Source: Acidobacteriota bacterium (GTDB lineage: Bacteria > Acidobacteriota > Thermoanaerobaculia > UBA5066). From it: a DNA stretch of 64,000 nucleotides. The notes below the pieces were generated by a model. That model ran no database searches and had not been told where the DNA came from. It saw only the letters and a program-made list of their open reading frames with translations. Positions 26,820 to 35,700 of this stretch are shown here, one piece after another. The stretch spans positions 139,001 through 203,000 of the forward strand of contig JAKOVQ010000025.1 in assembly GCA_029781975.1 (NCBI GenBank), read 5' to 3'. Every line of letters starts with the position of its first letter. Positions within the stretch are counted from its first letter, which is position 1. A program made the position numbers and the translations under genes.

Positions 26820-28448
26820 ATGTCGTTCGACTTCGACTTCCTGATCGTCGGCTCCGGCTTCGGCGGCAGCGTCAGCGCCCTTCGGCTGACGGAGAAGGGC
26901 TACAAGGTCGTCGTCCTCGAGAAGGGAGGGCGCTTCGGCGCGGCCGACTTCGCGAAGACCAACTGGAACGTGAAGCGGTGGATGTGGCTCCCGCAGCTCG
27001 GCTGCCGCGGGATCTTCAAGATGACCTTCCTCAAGCACGTCACGGCGCTCTCGGGCGTCGGCGTCGGGGGAGGGTCCCTCGTCTACGCGAACACCCTCCC
27101 GATCCCCAAGCGTCCGTTCTTCGAGGCCCCCTCGTGGGCCCGCCTGGCGGACTGGGAGAAGGAGCTGGCGCCCCACTACCAGACGGCGCTGAGGATGCTC
27201 GGGACCGCCCGGACCCCCTTCCTCACGGAGCCGGACGAGGTGATCCGCGAGGTGGGGCGGCAGATCGGGCGGGAGGACGGCTTCGAGAGCACGAACGTCG
27301 CGGTCTTCTTCGGCCGGGACGGCGAGAAGGACAAGCCGGGGGACGAGGTCCCCGACCCCTACTTCGGCGGCGAGGGCCCCCCGCGGACCGTCTGCACCCG
27401 CTGCGGCGGCTGCATGGTCGGCTGCCGCCACGGGGCTAAGAACACCCTCGACAGGAACTACCTCTGGCTGGCCGAGAAGCGGGGCCTGACGATCCGTCCC
27501 GACACGGAGGTCGTCGGCGTCCGCCCGCTCCCCGGCGGGGGCTACGAGGTCACCGCACGCGAGGGGAGGTCCCCGTTCCCCGCCTTCAAACGGAAGGTCG
27601 CGCTGAGGGCCCGGAACGTCGTCTTCTCGGGGGGCTCCCTCGGGACGACGAAGCTCCTCCTCCAGCTGAAGGAGCGCCCCGGCGACCTCCCGAACCTCTC
27701 GGAGCGCCTCGGGGACTTCGTCCGGACGAACTCCGAGGTCCTGGTCGGCGTCGTCACCTCGAAGGACAAGGACCTCTCGCAGGGGATCGCGATCGGCTCG
27801 ATCCTCCACACCGACGAGCACTCGCACCTCGAGCCGGTCCGCTACCCGGCGGGCTCGGGCTTCTTCCGGCCCCTGATGCTCCCGTTCGCGCCCGGGGACA
27901 CGCTCGGCGAACGGTTCGCGCGTGCCCTCTCCGCCTGGGTGAGGCAGCCGTGGAAGTCGATCCGGACCTTCCTCGTCCCCGACTTCGCCAAGCGGACGAT
28001 GATCCTCCTCTACATGAGGACCGTGGACGGGACGCTCCGGATGAAGCTCGGCCGGTCGTGGCGGACGGGGTTCCTCCGGGGGCTCGACACGGCGCGCGGG
28101 TCGGGGCCCGCGGCGAAGTCGTGGGTCCCCGAGGCGAACGACCTGACGGAGCGGGTATCGAAGACGCTCGACGGCTACCCGGTCAGCCTGATGACCGAGA
28201 CCCTCCTCGGGATCCCGACGACCGCGCACATCCTCGGCGGCTGCCCGATGGGGGACTCGCCGGAGACCGGCGTCATCGACCACCGCCACCGGGTCTTCGG
28301 GTACGAGGGGCTCTACGTCGTCGACGGCGCGGCGATGTCGGCGAACCCAGGAGTCAACCCGTCCCTGACGATCACGGCGCTGGCCGAGCGGGCGATGACC
28401 TTCATCCCGGAGAAGGCGATCGACGTCCCGGCGCGCGGCGCGGCCTGA
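26820..28448 (+). CDS. GMC family FAD oxidoreductase (cholesterol oxidase-like)
   Basis: The 542-residue flavoprotein has the N-terminal FAD Rossmann motif LIVGSGFGGSVSA (about 8-20) and GVGVGGGSLVYANT (about 80), and the C-terminal GMC block (TAHILGGCPMG, YVVDGAAMSANPGVNPS). This resembles cholesterol-oxidase-like GMC enzymes more than choline dehydrogenases. A ferredoxin-like cysteine cluster CTRCGGCMVGC near residues 191-201 is typical of this subgroup and may hold an iron-sulfur cluster or be structural. No signal peptide is seen. It sits between the phospholipid module and a glycosyltransferase, so a lipid substrate is plausible but unproven. Confidence 0.85.
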   Translation: MSFDFDFLIVGSGFGGSVSALRLTEKGYKVVVLEKGGRFGAADFAKTNWNVKRWMWLPQLGCRGIFKMTFLKHVTALSGVGVGGGSLVYANTLPIPKRPFFEAPSWARLADWEKELAPHYQTALRMLGTARTPFLTEPDEVIREVGRQIGREDGFESTNVAVFFGRDGEKDKPGDEVPDPYFGGEGPPRTVCTRCGGCMVGCRHGAKNTLDRNYLWLAEKRGLTIRPDTEVVGVRPLPGGGYEVTAREGRSPFPAFKRKVALRARNVVFSGGSLGTTKLLLQLKERPGDLPNLSERLGDFVRTNSEVLVGVVTSKDKDLSQGIAIGSILHTDEHSHLEPVRYPAGSGFFRPLMLPFAPGDTLGERFARALSAWVRQPWKSIRTFLVPDFAKRTMILLYMRTVDGTLRMKLGRSWRTGFLRGLDTARGSGPAAKSWVPEANDLTERVSKTLDGYPVSLMTETLLGIPTTAHILGGCPMGDSPETGVIDHRHRVFGYEGLYVVDGAAMSANPGVNPSLTITALAERAMTFIPEKAIDVPARGAA

Positions 28449-28458
28449 GGAGGAGAGG

Positions 28459-30195
28459 CTGCTCGGCGCCCGGACCCGGACGCGGCGGGCGCCCGCGCTC
28501 TGGTGCCTCGCGACCGTCGCCTTCCTCGCGGTCCTCGGCCCGTGGAGGTTCCCCCTCTCGAGCGACGGCCTGGCGACGTTCCGGACGGGGGTCTCCCTCG
28601 CCTTCGACGGCACCTTCGTCCTGCCGCCCGCCCCGCCGGGTGCGCGTCTCGACCCCTTCTACTTCCGGCCGGCGCCGGAGGGGCGCGGGGTCGTAGCGGT
28701 CTACCCGCCGCTCGGCGCCCTCCTGAGGGCGGCGACCCTGCTCGTGTCCCTCGCGGTTCCCGCGGGAGTCGTCCGCGGGGCCGTGGCCGACGGGCTCGCG
28801 GGCCTCCTCCCTATCCTCGCCACCGCGCTTCTGGCGACCGTCGCCGGGCGGCTCGCGCGGCTCGGCGGGACGCCGAAGCGGTGGGCGCCTCCGCTCGGAG
28901 CGGCCGTCGTCGTCACCACCTTTCTCGGACCCCTGGGCACCTCCGACTTTCAGGAACCCTACCTGGCTCTCCTGGCCGCCTCGGCCCTCGAGCGCGGGCT
29001 GGTGAGCCGGCGGTTGAGGGGCCGCCGCCGGCTCCGGGCTCTCGCCGCGAGCGGCCTCCTCGTCGGGGCCGCTCTTCTGGCGAAGCCCTCGGCGATCGTC
29101 CTGGTTCCCGCCGTCGCGGCCGCGGCGCTTGCGGCCCGACCGGGCGAAGTCAAGGGGCGGGGGCTCGCGGCCGCCGGCCTCGGGCTCCTCCCCGGCCTCG
29201 CCGTGCTCCTTCATCTCGACGTCGTCCGATTCGGGAGCGTCTGGGAAGGCGGTTACTCGGGTCAGGTCTCGCACCCGCTGACCCACCGCGTCGCATTCGT
29301 CTGGACCGTCCTGAGGCTGACCGTCCTGCCGAACCGGGGCCTTCTCTGGTATGCGCCTCTGATTCTTCTCGCAATCCCGGGTCTTCTGGCCCTCGGCCGC
29401 ACCGCGGCGCGGCGTCCCGACCGTCTCGCGGGGCTTCTCGCGGGCGGAGGGTTCTTTGCCGTCAACGCATTCTGGTGGGCATGGGAGGGGGGAATGGGGT
29501 GGGGGCCCCGTCTCCTCGCCCCAGCGGTCGCCTGCTCTGCGCCTCTCCTCCTCGTCCGGACGGCTGGTGCGCGGCGGGCGGCCTTCTTCCTCGCGGCCGC
29601 GGGCCTCCTCCTCAACGCTTCCGGCTACCTCCTCGACGCGGGGCGCGTCTACCGAGTCGTCGCCGCCGGACCGGCAGCCGAGCCGCTCGGCCCCGTCGTC
29701 CCGATTCACCGGACCCGTGCCGGCACGGGAGAGCTCGAACCGCTCCAGCGTGTCCACTACGTCCCGCGGCAGGCGGCGCTCTTCGTCGCTCCCGGGATCG
29801 TCTGGCGGCTCGTCGCCCACGGCGACGGCCCCGCTGCGGGCGGCCTGCCCCCCGGATCGGGGCCCGCCCCGGACGCTTGGGTGATGCGTCTCCTCCTCCG
29901 CGGAGAGCGACCTCGGCCAGGCTCCTACACCGGTGCCCTCCTTCTGCAGGACGCGTGGGTCAGCCGTCCCGTCGCACCGGATCGGGCCCTGACGCTGGCG
30001 AGGGCGGCGGTGGCATTCGGCGGCCCGCCCGTCGAGAGCCGGCTGTTCGCCGGCGCGCTCCTTCTGGGCCGCGGCGACGCGAGCGAGGCCCTGCGCCTCG
30101 CGCGGGAGGCGGCCCTGCGGGAGCCGGGGAATCCCCAGGCCCGCGCCCTCATCGACGCCGCCACGCGGTCGGGAGGGCGTTCCGACCAGAAGTGA
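28459..30195 (+). CDS. Polytopic membrane glycosyltransferase-like protein, apparent CTG start
   Basis: The frame encodes about 578 residues with 9-11 membrane helices, a PMT/GT-C-like protein. The N-terminal block is WCLATVAFLAVLGPWRFPLS followed by SDGLATFRTG, then VVAVYPPLGALL. An acidic residue follows in TSDFQEPYLALL, and VHYVPRQAALFVAPG is in the C-terminal third. No ATG, GTG or TTG occurs between the frame's opening stop at 28396 and GTG 28744. The first 95 residues look genuine, and AGGAGG lies 5 nt before CTG 28459. I therefore assign CTG; annotation from 28744 would lose two helices. The start is 10 bp after the GMC stop. The sequence looks slightly less GC-rich than its neighbours. 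Confidence 0.65.
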   Translation: MLGARTRTRRAPALWCLATVAFLAVLGPWRFPLSSDGLATFRTGVSLAFDGTFVLPPAPPGARLDPFYFRPAPEGRGVVAVYPPLGALLRAATLLVSLAVPAGVVRGAVADGLAGLLPILATALLATVAGRLARLGGTPKRWAPPLGAAVVVTTFLGPLGTSDFQEPYLALLAASALERGLVSRRLRGRRRLRALAASGLLVGAALLAKPSAIVLVPAVAAAALAARPGEVKGRGLAAAGLGLLPGLAVLLHLDVVRFGSVWEGGYSGQVSHPLTHRVAFVWTVLRLTVLPNRGLLWYAPLILLAIPGLLALGRTAARRPDRLAGLLAGGGFFAVNAFWWAWEGGMGWGPRLLAPAVACSAPLLLVRTAGARRAAFFLAAAGLLLNASGYLLDAGRVYRVVAAGPAAEPLGPVVPIHRTRAGTGELEPLQRVHYVPRQAALFVAPGIVWRLVAHGDGPAAGGLPPGSGPAPDAWVMRLLLRGERPRPGSYTGALLLQDAWVSRPVAPDRALTLARAAVAFGGPPVESRLFAGALLLGRGDASEALRLAREAALREPGNPQARALIDAATRSGGRSDQK

Positions 30196-30301
30196 CACGT
30201 GACGGGTTCAGCCCGACTCGCTTCGCCGGGTCCAGCCGGCCGCCGCTGCGGGACGAGCGGGACCTGCGCGGCCGGCGTGCCCGGCTGCTAGAGTCGGGAG
30301 G

Positions 30302-31591
30302 GTGAGCTCCCAGGCCCCGGCTTCGGTCCTGACGTTCGTCACCACCATCCACGTCGCCCTCCTCGTCCTCCTGAAGCACCGACGCGCACCGCGGGGAGCC
30401 CGTCTCCTCCTCCTCCTCCCGTCGCTCCTCCTGGTCGGGACCCCGTGGCTCCTTCCAGGTGCGGGATGGCTCGCGGTGGCGCTGGCCGCCCACGTCGCGT
30501 GGCTCCTGGCCTGCGAGAAGGTGGTCGGCGCCCCGGCAACCGCGGGGCGTGGCCGCCCCACGGGCGGCCGATCCGCCGGGAGTGCAAAGGGACCGACCGG
30601 CCCTCACGAGGTGAAGGTCCTCGCCACGGTCGACGAGACTCCGGAGATCCGGACCATCCGGATGGAGCGGCCCGCGGGGTTCCGTTTCAAGGCGGGCCAG
30701 TTCCTGATGGTGCGGGTCCCGGACGGGGGCCGGACCCACGTGAGGTGCTACTCGATCAGCTCCGCGCCGGAGGCCGCGGACCGCCTCGAGATCTCCGTCC
30801 GGAGGCAGGGCCTCGTCTCCGGCCTCCTCCACGAGAGGGTGCGCGCGGGGGGCTCGCTCGCGATCCAGGGTCCCGGGGGCCGGTTCGTCTACCCCGAGGG
30901 GCCCGAGCCGCTCGTCCTCCTCGCGGCGGGCGTCGGCATCACGCCGGTGATCAGCATGCTCCGCCACGCCCTCGCGGCGGAGCCCGGCAGGTCCGTCACC
31001 CTCCTCTACGGCGTCCGGACCCCGGCCGACGTGGCCTACCGGGAGGAGCTCGCCGGTCTCGCGGCGAGCCGCCCCTCGTTCCGCCTCGTCGTCGCCGTCA
31101 GCCGCGGGGCTGCGCCCCCCGGCTTCCGCGCGGGGCGCCTCGACGCGGCCCTCGTCGCGGAGACGGTGGCGCGCCCGGGCGAGGCCGTCTACGCGATCTG
31201 CGGCCCGGGCCCGATGATCGAGACGATGCGGGCCGCGCTCCGGGGGCTCGGCGTCCCGGACGCGCGCGTCGGCTACGAGGCGTTCGAGGCGGCGGTCGCT
31301 GAGGCGAAGGGGGCCGCGGGGGAGCCCGGCTCCCCGCACGAGGTCAGGTTCTCCCGCTCGGCGCGGACCGCGACGGCGGGGCCCGCCGATTCGCTCCTCG
31401 ACGTCGCGGAGAGCGCTGGCGTCGAGATCGCGTCGATGTGCCGGGCCGGCGTCTGCGGCACCTGCCGCACCCGCCTCCTCGAGGGAGCGGTCGACGGCCA
31501 CGGCGAGGGCCTCGACCCGGCGGACGCTGACGCGGGCTACGTCCTCGCCTGCGTGTCGCGCCCTCGAGCCGCCTGCGTCGTCGACGCCTAG
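30302..31591 (+). CDS. Membrane-anchored FAD/NAD oxidoreductase with 2Fe-2S ferredoxin domain
   Basis: The 429-residue protein has two N-terminal membrane helices (about 5-70), then a ferredoxin-reductase-type FAD domain (RCYSISSAP, the RxYS flavin motif) and an NAD domain (LAAGVGITPVISML, ICGPGPM). A plant-type 2Fe-2S domain holds Cys380, Cys385, Cys388 and Cys417 (MCRAGVCGTC). Electrons from NADH would pass via FAD to the cluster and then to a redox partner. It lies just upstream of the cytochrome operon, which suggests it feeds or drains that chain, although a direct repeat and a regulatory region separate them. The GTG start at 30302 has GGGAGG immediately adjacent and is uncertain. Confidence 0.85.
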   Translation: MSSQAPASVLTFVTTIHVALLVLLKHRRAPRGARLLLLLPSLLLVGTPWLLPGAGWLAVALAAHVAWLLACEKVVGAPATAGRGRPTGGRSAGSAKGPTGPHEVKVLATVDETPEIRTIRMERPAGFRFKAGQFLMVRVPDGGRTHVRCYSISSAPEAADRLEISVRRQGLVSGLLHERVRAGGSLAIQGPGGRFVYPEGPEPLVLLAAGVGITPVISMLRHALAAEPGRSVTLLYGVRTPADVAYREELAGLAASRPSFRLVVAVSRGAAPPGFRAGRLDAALVAETVARPGEAVYAICGPGPMIETMRAALRGLGVPDARVGYEAFEAAVAEAKGAAGEPGSPHEVRFSRSARTATAGPADSLLDVAESAGVEIASMCRAGVCGTCRTRLLEGAVDGHGEGLDPADADAGYVLACVSRPRAACVVDA

Positions 31592-31603
31592 GCCGCCGTC
31601 TCC
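31581..31603 (+). repeat. Direct repeat, left copy, flanking the cytochrome operon
   Basis: The core CGCCTAGGCCGCCGTCTCC (31585-31603) recurs exactly at 38604-38622, and the match extends to 22 of 23 bp. This copy covers the TAG stop of the FAD/2Fe-2S oxidoreductase gene. The interval between the copies holds the cytochrome genes. Confidence 0.7.
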
Positions 31604-31673
31604 CGACGCTCGACCCCGGTAGAGCCTGGCCGAGACCCGGTCCGGCGGTCGGCTAGACGGTTGGCGATCAAAA

Positions 31674-31689
31674 TGTGATCTCCGTCACA
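31674..31689. promoter_or_regulatory. CRP/FNR-superfamily binding site (TGTGA-N6-TCACA)
   Basis: TGTGATCTCCGTCACA is a perfect match to the TGTGA-N6-TCACA palindrome bound by CRP-type regulators and HcpR-like relatives. It lies 131 bp upstream of the cytochrome b ATG, in an unusually AT-rich non-coding gap. It fits control of a respiratory operon by redox or energy status. No CRP/FNR gene is in the window. Confidence 0.65.
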
Positions 31690-31765
31690 GGGATCTCGGA
31701 TTCCGGATCGACCCCCCTTCGCGCGCGTGGGATTTCGAGACGCCGTCCGCACTTTCGCGCATATC

Positions 31766-31798
31766 GAACGATCGTTCTCTTATGAGACGCAATCTCAT
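31766..31798. promoter_or_regulatory. Two adjacent operator-like dyads before the cytochrome operon
   Basis: GAACGATCGTTC (31766-31777) is a perfect 12-bp palindrome of the kind bound by TetR-type repressors. ATGAGA-CGCAA-TCTCAT (31782-31798) is a 6-bp inverted repeat just 21 bp before the cytochrome b ATG. Both lie in locally AT-rich sequence, consistent with promoter or operator function. Confidence 0.4.
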
Positions 31799-31819
31799 GA
31801 AGACGATCGAGGGGGGGAG

Positions 31820-32767
31820 ATGAACGAGACCGTCCTGGGGTGGAGGTCCCGGACCGCGGCGTCGACGGCGAAGCGCCCGGCAGAGGGCTGGCTGAAGCTC
31901 TCGGCCCTCTCCCACGTCCTCGTCCTCTCGGCGCTCGCCGCGGCGGCCGTCGCGCTCGTCGTCCTGCTGGGCCTCGGGGGCGCGCGCTACTACGCGACGC
32001 CGCTGAAGGACCGCCCGCGCCAGCCGCTCCACCAGGTCCTCAAGCCGTCCGGGAGCGTCGGACGGACCCTCGGCATCGCGGGCGTGATCGTCATGGGAGG
32101 GACCCTGGCGTACGTGGCGCGCAAGAAGGTGAAGGCGATGCGGAGCTGGGGGTCGCTCCAGACGTGGCTCGAGGTCCACATCTTCTGCGGGATCCTCGGC
32201 CCGACCCTCGTCACGTTCCACACGGCGTTCAAGTTCGGCGGCGTCATCTCGGTGGCCTACTGGTCGATGCTCCTCGTCGTCGCCTCAGGCTTCGTCGGCC
32301 GCTACCTCTACGTCCGGGTGCCGCGCAACCTGCGGGGCGCCGAGCTCGACAGGAAGGCGCTCGAGTCGAAGGCCGCGGAGCTCCGGGCCGTCCTCGCGGA
32401 CTCCACGATGCCCCTCGACCTCGTCCTCAAGGTCGAGGAGTTCGAGCGCTCGGTCGTCCCCGCCGACGGCGAGCGGAGGAGGCTCTCGGGACTGGTCCTC
32501 GGGGACGTCCGGACGCGGATCGGCCTGCGCCGGCTCCGCGGGGAGATCCGGGCGACGGGGGTCTCGGCCGACCTCCTCGACGAGGCGTGCGCGGTCGCGG
32601 CCGAGAGGGCGTTTCTCCTGCGGCGGATCGCGTACCTCGAGCTGACCCGCCGGCTCCTCGCCCTCTGGCACGTCTTCCATCGCCCCCTCGTCTGGGTGCT
32701 CGCCGCCGTCGCCCTCCTCCACGTGGGGGTGGCGATCTACTTCGGCTACGCCCTGGGAGGGCGCTGA
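31820..32767 (+). CDS. Cytochrome b-type integral membrane protein
   Basis: The 315-residue protein has about five membrane helices: 25-50, 77-97, 118-145, 152-175 and a C-terminal helix at about 288-312. Their histidines are suited to bind haem b (VHIFCGILGPTLVTFHTAF; WHVFHRPLVWVLAAVALLHV). The middle loop (about 185-265) is hydrophilic and helical. It is probably a quinol-oxidising or quinone-reducing membrane partner for the multihaem cytochrome gene that starts 4 bp downstream. It matches no subfamily that I can name. ATG 31820 is preceded by a strong GAGGGGGGGAG. Confidence 0.7.
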   Translation: MNETVLGWRSRTAASTAKRPAEGWLKLSALSHVLVLSALAAAAVALVVLLGLGGARYYATPLKDRPRQPLHQVLKPSGSVGRTLGIAGVIVMGGTLAYVARKKVKAMRSWGSLQTWLEVHIFCGILGPTLVTFHTAFKFGGVISVAYWSMLLVVASGFVGRYLYVRVPRNLRGAELDRKALESKAAELRAVLADSTMPLDLVLKVEEFERSVVPADGERRRLSGLVLGDVRTRIGLRRLRGEIRATGVSADLLDEACAVAAERAFLLRRIAYLELTRRLLALWHVFHRPLVWVLAAVALLHVGVAIYFGYALGGR

Positions 32768-32771
32768 GGCG

Positions 32772-35700
32772 ATGGCCGGTCCGAGCGCGCGACGTCTCCT
32801 GACGGTCCTCCTCCTGCTTCTCGGCGCGGCGTTCCTCCTCCTCGCGGCCGAAGAGGGGAACGCGCAGGTGGGTCAGCTCGTCTCCCCGGGGCCCCTCTCG
32901 AAGGCCCACGCCTCCCTCTCGGGGATCGCGAGCTGCCAGAAATGCCACGAGAGGGGAGAAGGCGTCACCGCCGAGAAGTGCCTCGCCTGCCACAAGCCGG
33001 TGGCGCAGCGGATCGCGGAACGGAAGGGGGTCCACCGGGACGTGAAGGGGGAATGCGCGTCGTGCCACGCCGAGCACGCCGGCCGCGACGCCGACGTCCG
33101 CGGGTTCGACCCGCGGGGGTTCGACCACGCGCGCGAGACGGGCTTCCCTCTCGACGGGCTCCACGCGCGCCTCGCCTCGAGCTGCGCCTCCTGCCACAAG
33201 ACGCGCTCGTTCCTGGCGGCGAAGCCCGACTGCGCCTCCTGTCATGCCGATCCCCACAAGGGAGCCCTCGGCGCGGCGTGCGCCACCTGCCACTCCACGG
33301 CGGTCGCCTTCAAGGAGACGCGCCGGTCCTTCGACCACGCGAGGACCGCCTTCCCCCTGACGGGGGCCCACGTCCGGGTCGACTGCGGAAAGTGCCACGC
33401 GAACGGCGTCTTCAAGGGGGTCCGCTTCGCCTCCTGTGCCGACTGCCACAAGAGCCCGCACCGGCAGGCCTTCGTCGCAACCTGCGCGACCTGCCACGGG
33501 ACCGAGACCTTCCGGACACGGAAGGTCGAGCACGACAGGACCGCCTTTCCGCTGAAAGGGAAGCACGCGACCGTTCCCTGCGCCTCCTGCCACAAGGAGC
33601 CGCCGATGAAGGCGCGCGTGAAGGCGGCCCTCTGCCGGGACTGCCACGCCGACCCGCACCGCGGCGGCTTCCCCCAGGACTGCTCCTCCTGCCACTCCGA
33701 GAACGGCTTCCGCGGCGTCCCGTTCGACCACGCGGCGAAGGCCCGGTTCACGCTCGAGGGGAGGCACGCCGACCTCCCCTGCGCGCGCTGCCACGCGGCC
33801 CCCCCGGCGGGCGGGCGAGGCGGAACCGCTTCGGCGGGGCCCGCGGGCAGGAGGGCCGGGAAGGGGGCTCCTTCCGCCGCCCTCGACTTCCGCGGGCTGA
33901 AGCCCGCGTGCGCCTCCTGCCACAAGGACCCCCACCGCGGTTCGCTCGGGGCGACCTGCGCGTCCTGCCACTCGGCGTCGTCGTTCCGGGTGACGACGTT
34001 CCGCCACCCCGGGGACCAGGCCTTCTTCGCGGGAGGCCACGCGGCGGCCTCCTGCGCGGCGTGCCACCGGGGGGCGACGGCGGGTGGGAAGCAGCCGGTC
34101 CCCGTCGGCGACAGGACCTACCACGGCCTCTCGCGGGCCTGCGCGTCCTGCCACAAGGACCCCCACCTCGGCCAGGTGGGGACCTCCTGCGAGAGCTGTC
34201 ACGCGGTCGACGGCGCGAAGTTCGCCCCGAAGCTCTTCGACCACGCGAAGGCCGCATTCCCCCTGCAGGGGAGGCACGTGACGGTGCCGTGCGCCTCCTG
34301 CCACAGGAAGGAGACCGGGGCTTTCCCGTCGGGGACCGGCACGGCGGTAAGGCTCAAGGGCCTCCGGACGACCTGCACGCCCTGCCACACGGACGTCCAC
34401 AAGGGGCAGCTGGGCCCCACCTGCCAGAGCTGCCACACGCAGACCTCCTTCGCGGTGAAGGAGTACCGGCACCGCGGAGAGCCGGGCTTCTTCGTGGGCG
34501 GCCACCTGACGGCGCCGTGCGCGAAGTGCCACGCGCGGCCCGCGGCGGGGGCGCCGCCGAGGCTCGCCGGGACTCCGACCACCTGCGGCTCCTGCCACAG
34601 GGACCCGCACCAGGGGACCCTCGGGGCGTCGTGCGCCACCTGCCACTCGCCGGCGGCGCGGTGGGCGACGGCGTCGCGCGCCTTTCACAAGGCGACGCAG
34701 TTCCCGCTCGAGGGGAAGCACCTCGCCGTTCCGTGCGCCGCGTGCCACCTGAACGGCGTGACGAAGGGGACGCCGACGCGCTGCTCCGACTGCCACTGGA
34801 TCAGGAAGCAGGACGACCCGTTCCGGACGCGCCTCGGCACCCAGTGCGAGACGTGTCACCGGCCGATCTCCTGGAAGGCGGTCACCTGGACGCACGGCGG
34901 CGCGACGGGGTTCGCTCTCGCGGGAGCGCACGCCACCCTCGACTGCGTCACGTGCCACACGAACGGCGTCTTCGAGTCCGGTCGCGGGACGGCCTGCGTC
35001 AGCTGCCACCTCGCCGACTACCAGAAAGCGAAGGACCCGGACCACGTGGCCCTCGGGTTCCCGACGCAGTGCGAGGTCTGCCACCGGGTGTCGGACCCGT
35101 CGTGGGACCGGGGCCGGTTCGACCACGCGGGGACCTTCCCCCTGCTCGGAGTCCACGCCACGCAGCCGTGCGCGGCCTGCCACCGGAACGGGGTCTACGA
35201 GGGGACGGCGCGCGACTGCGCGGGGTGCCACGCGGACGCCTACAGGAAGACGACCTCCCCGAACCACATCGCCGCCGGCTTCCCATCGACGTGCGAGACG
35301 TGCCACAAGGCGACCGACTCCAGCTTCACGCAGGGGAAGTTCGACCACGGCACGTGGCCTCTCCAGGGAGTCCACGCGACGCAGGCGTGCACGGCCTGCC
35401 ACCGGAACCTCGTCTACAAGGGCCTCCCGACGAGCTGCGACTCGTGCCACCTTCCCCAGTACCAGGCGGCGAAGCAGCCGGACCACGTCGCGGCGGGGTT
35501 CCCGACCACGTGCGAGACGTGCCACCGGTTCTCGGACCCGTCGTGGAAGAACGGGCAGTTCAACCACGCGACGGTCTTCCCGCTGATGGGGGTCCACGCG
35601 ACGCAGACGTGCGCGACGTGCCACAAGAACGGGGTCTACAAGGGGACGCCGCGGGACTGCGTCGGGTGCCACCTGGCGCAGTACCAGGCGACGAAGGACC

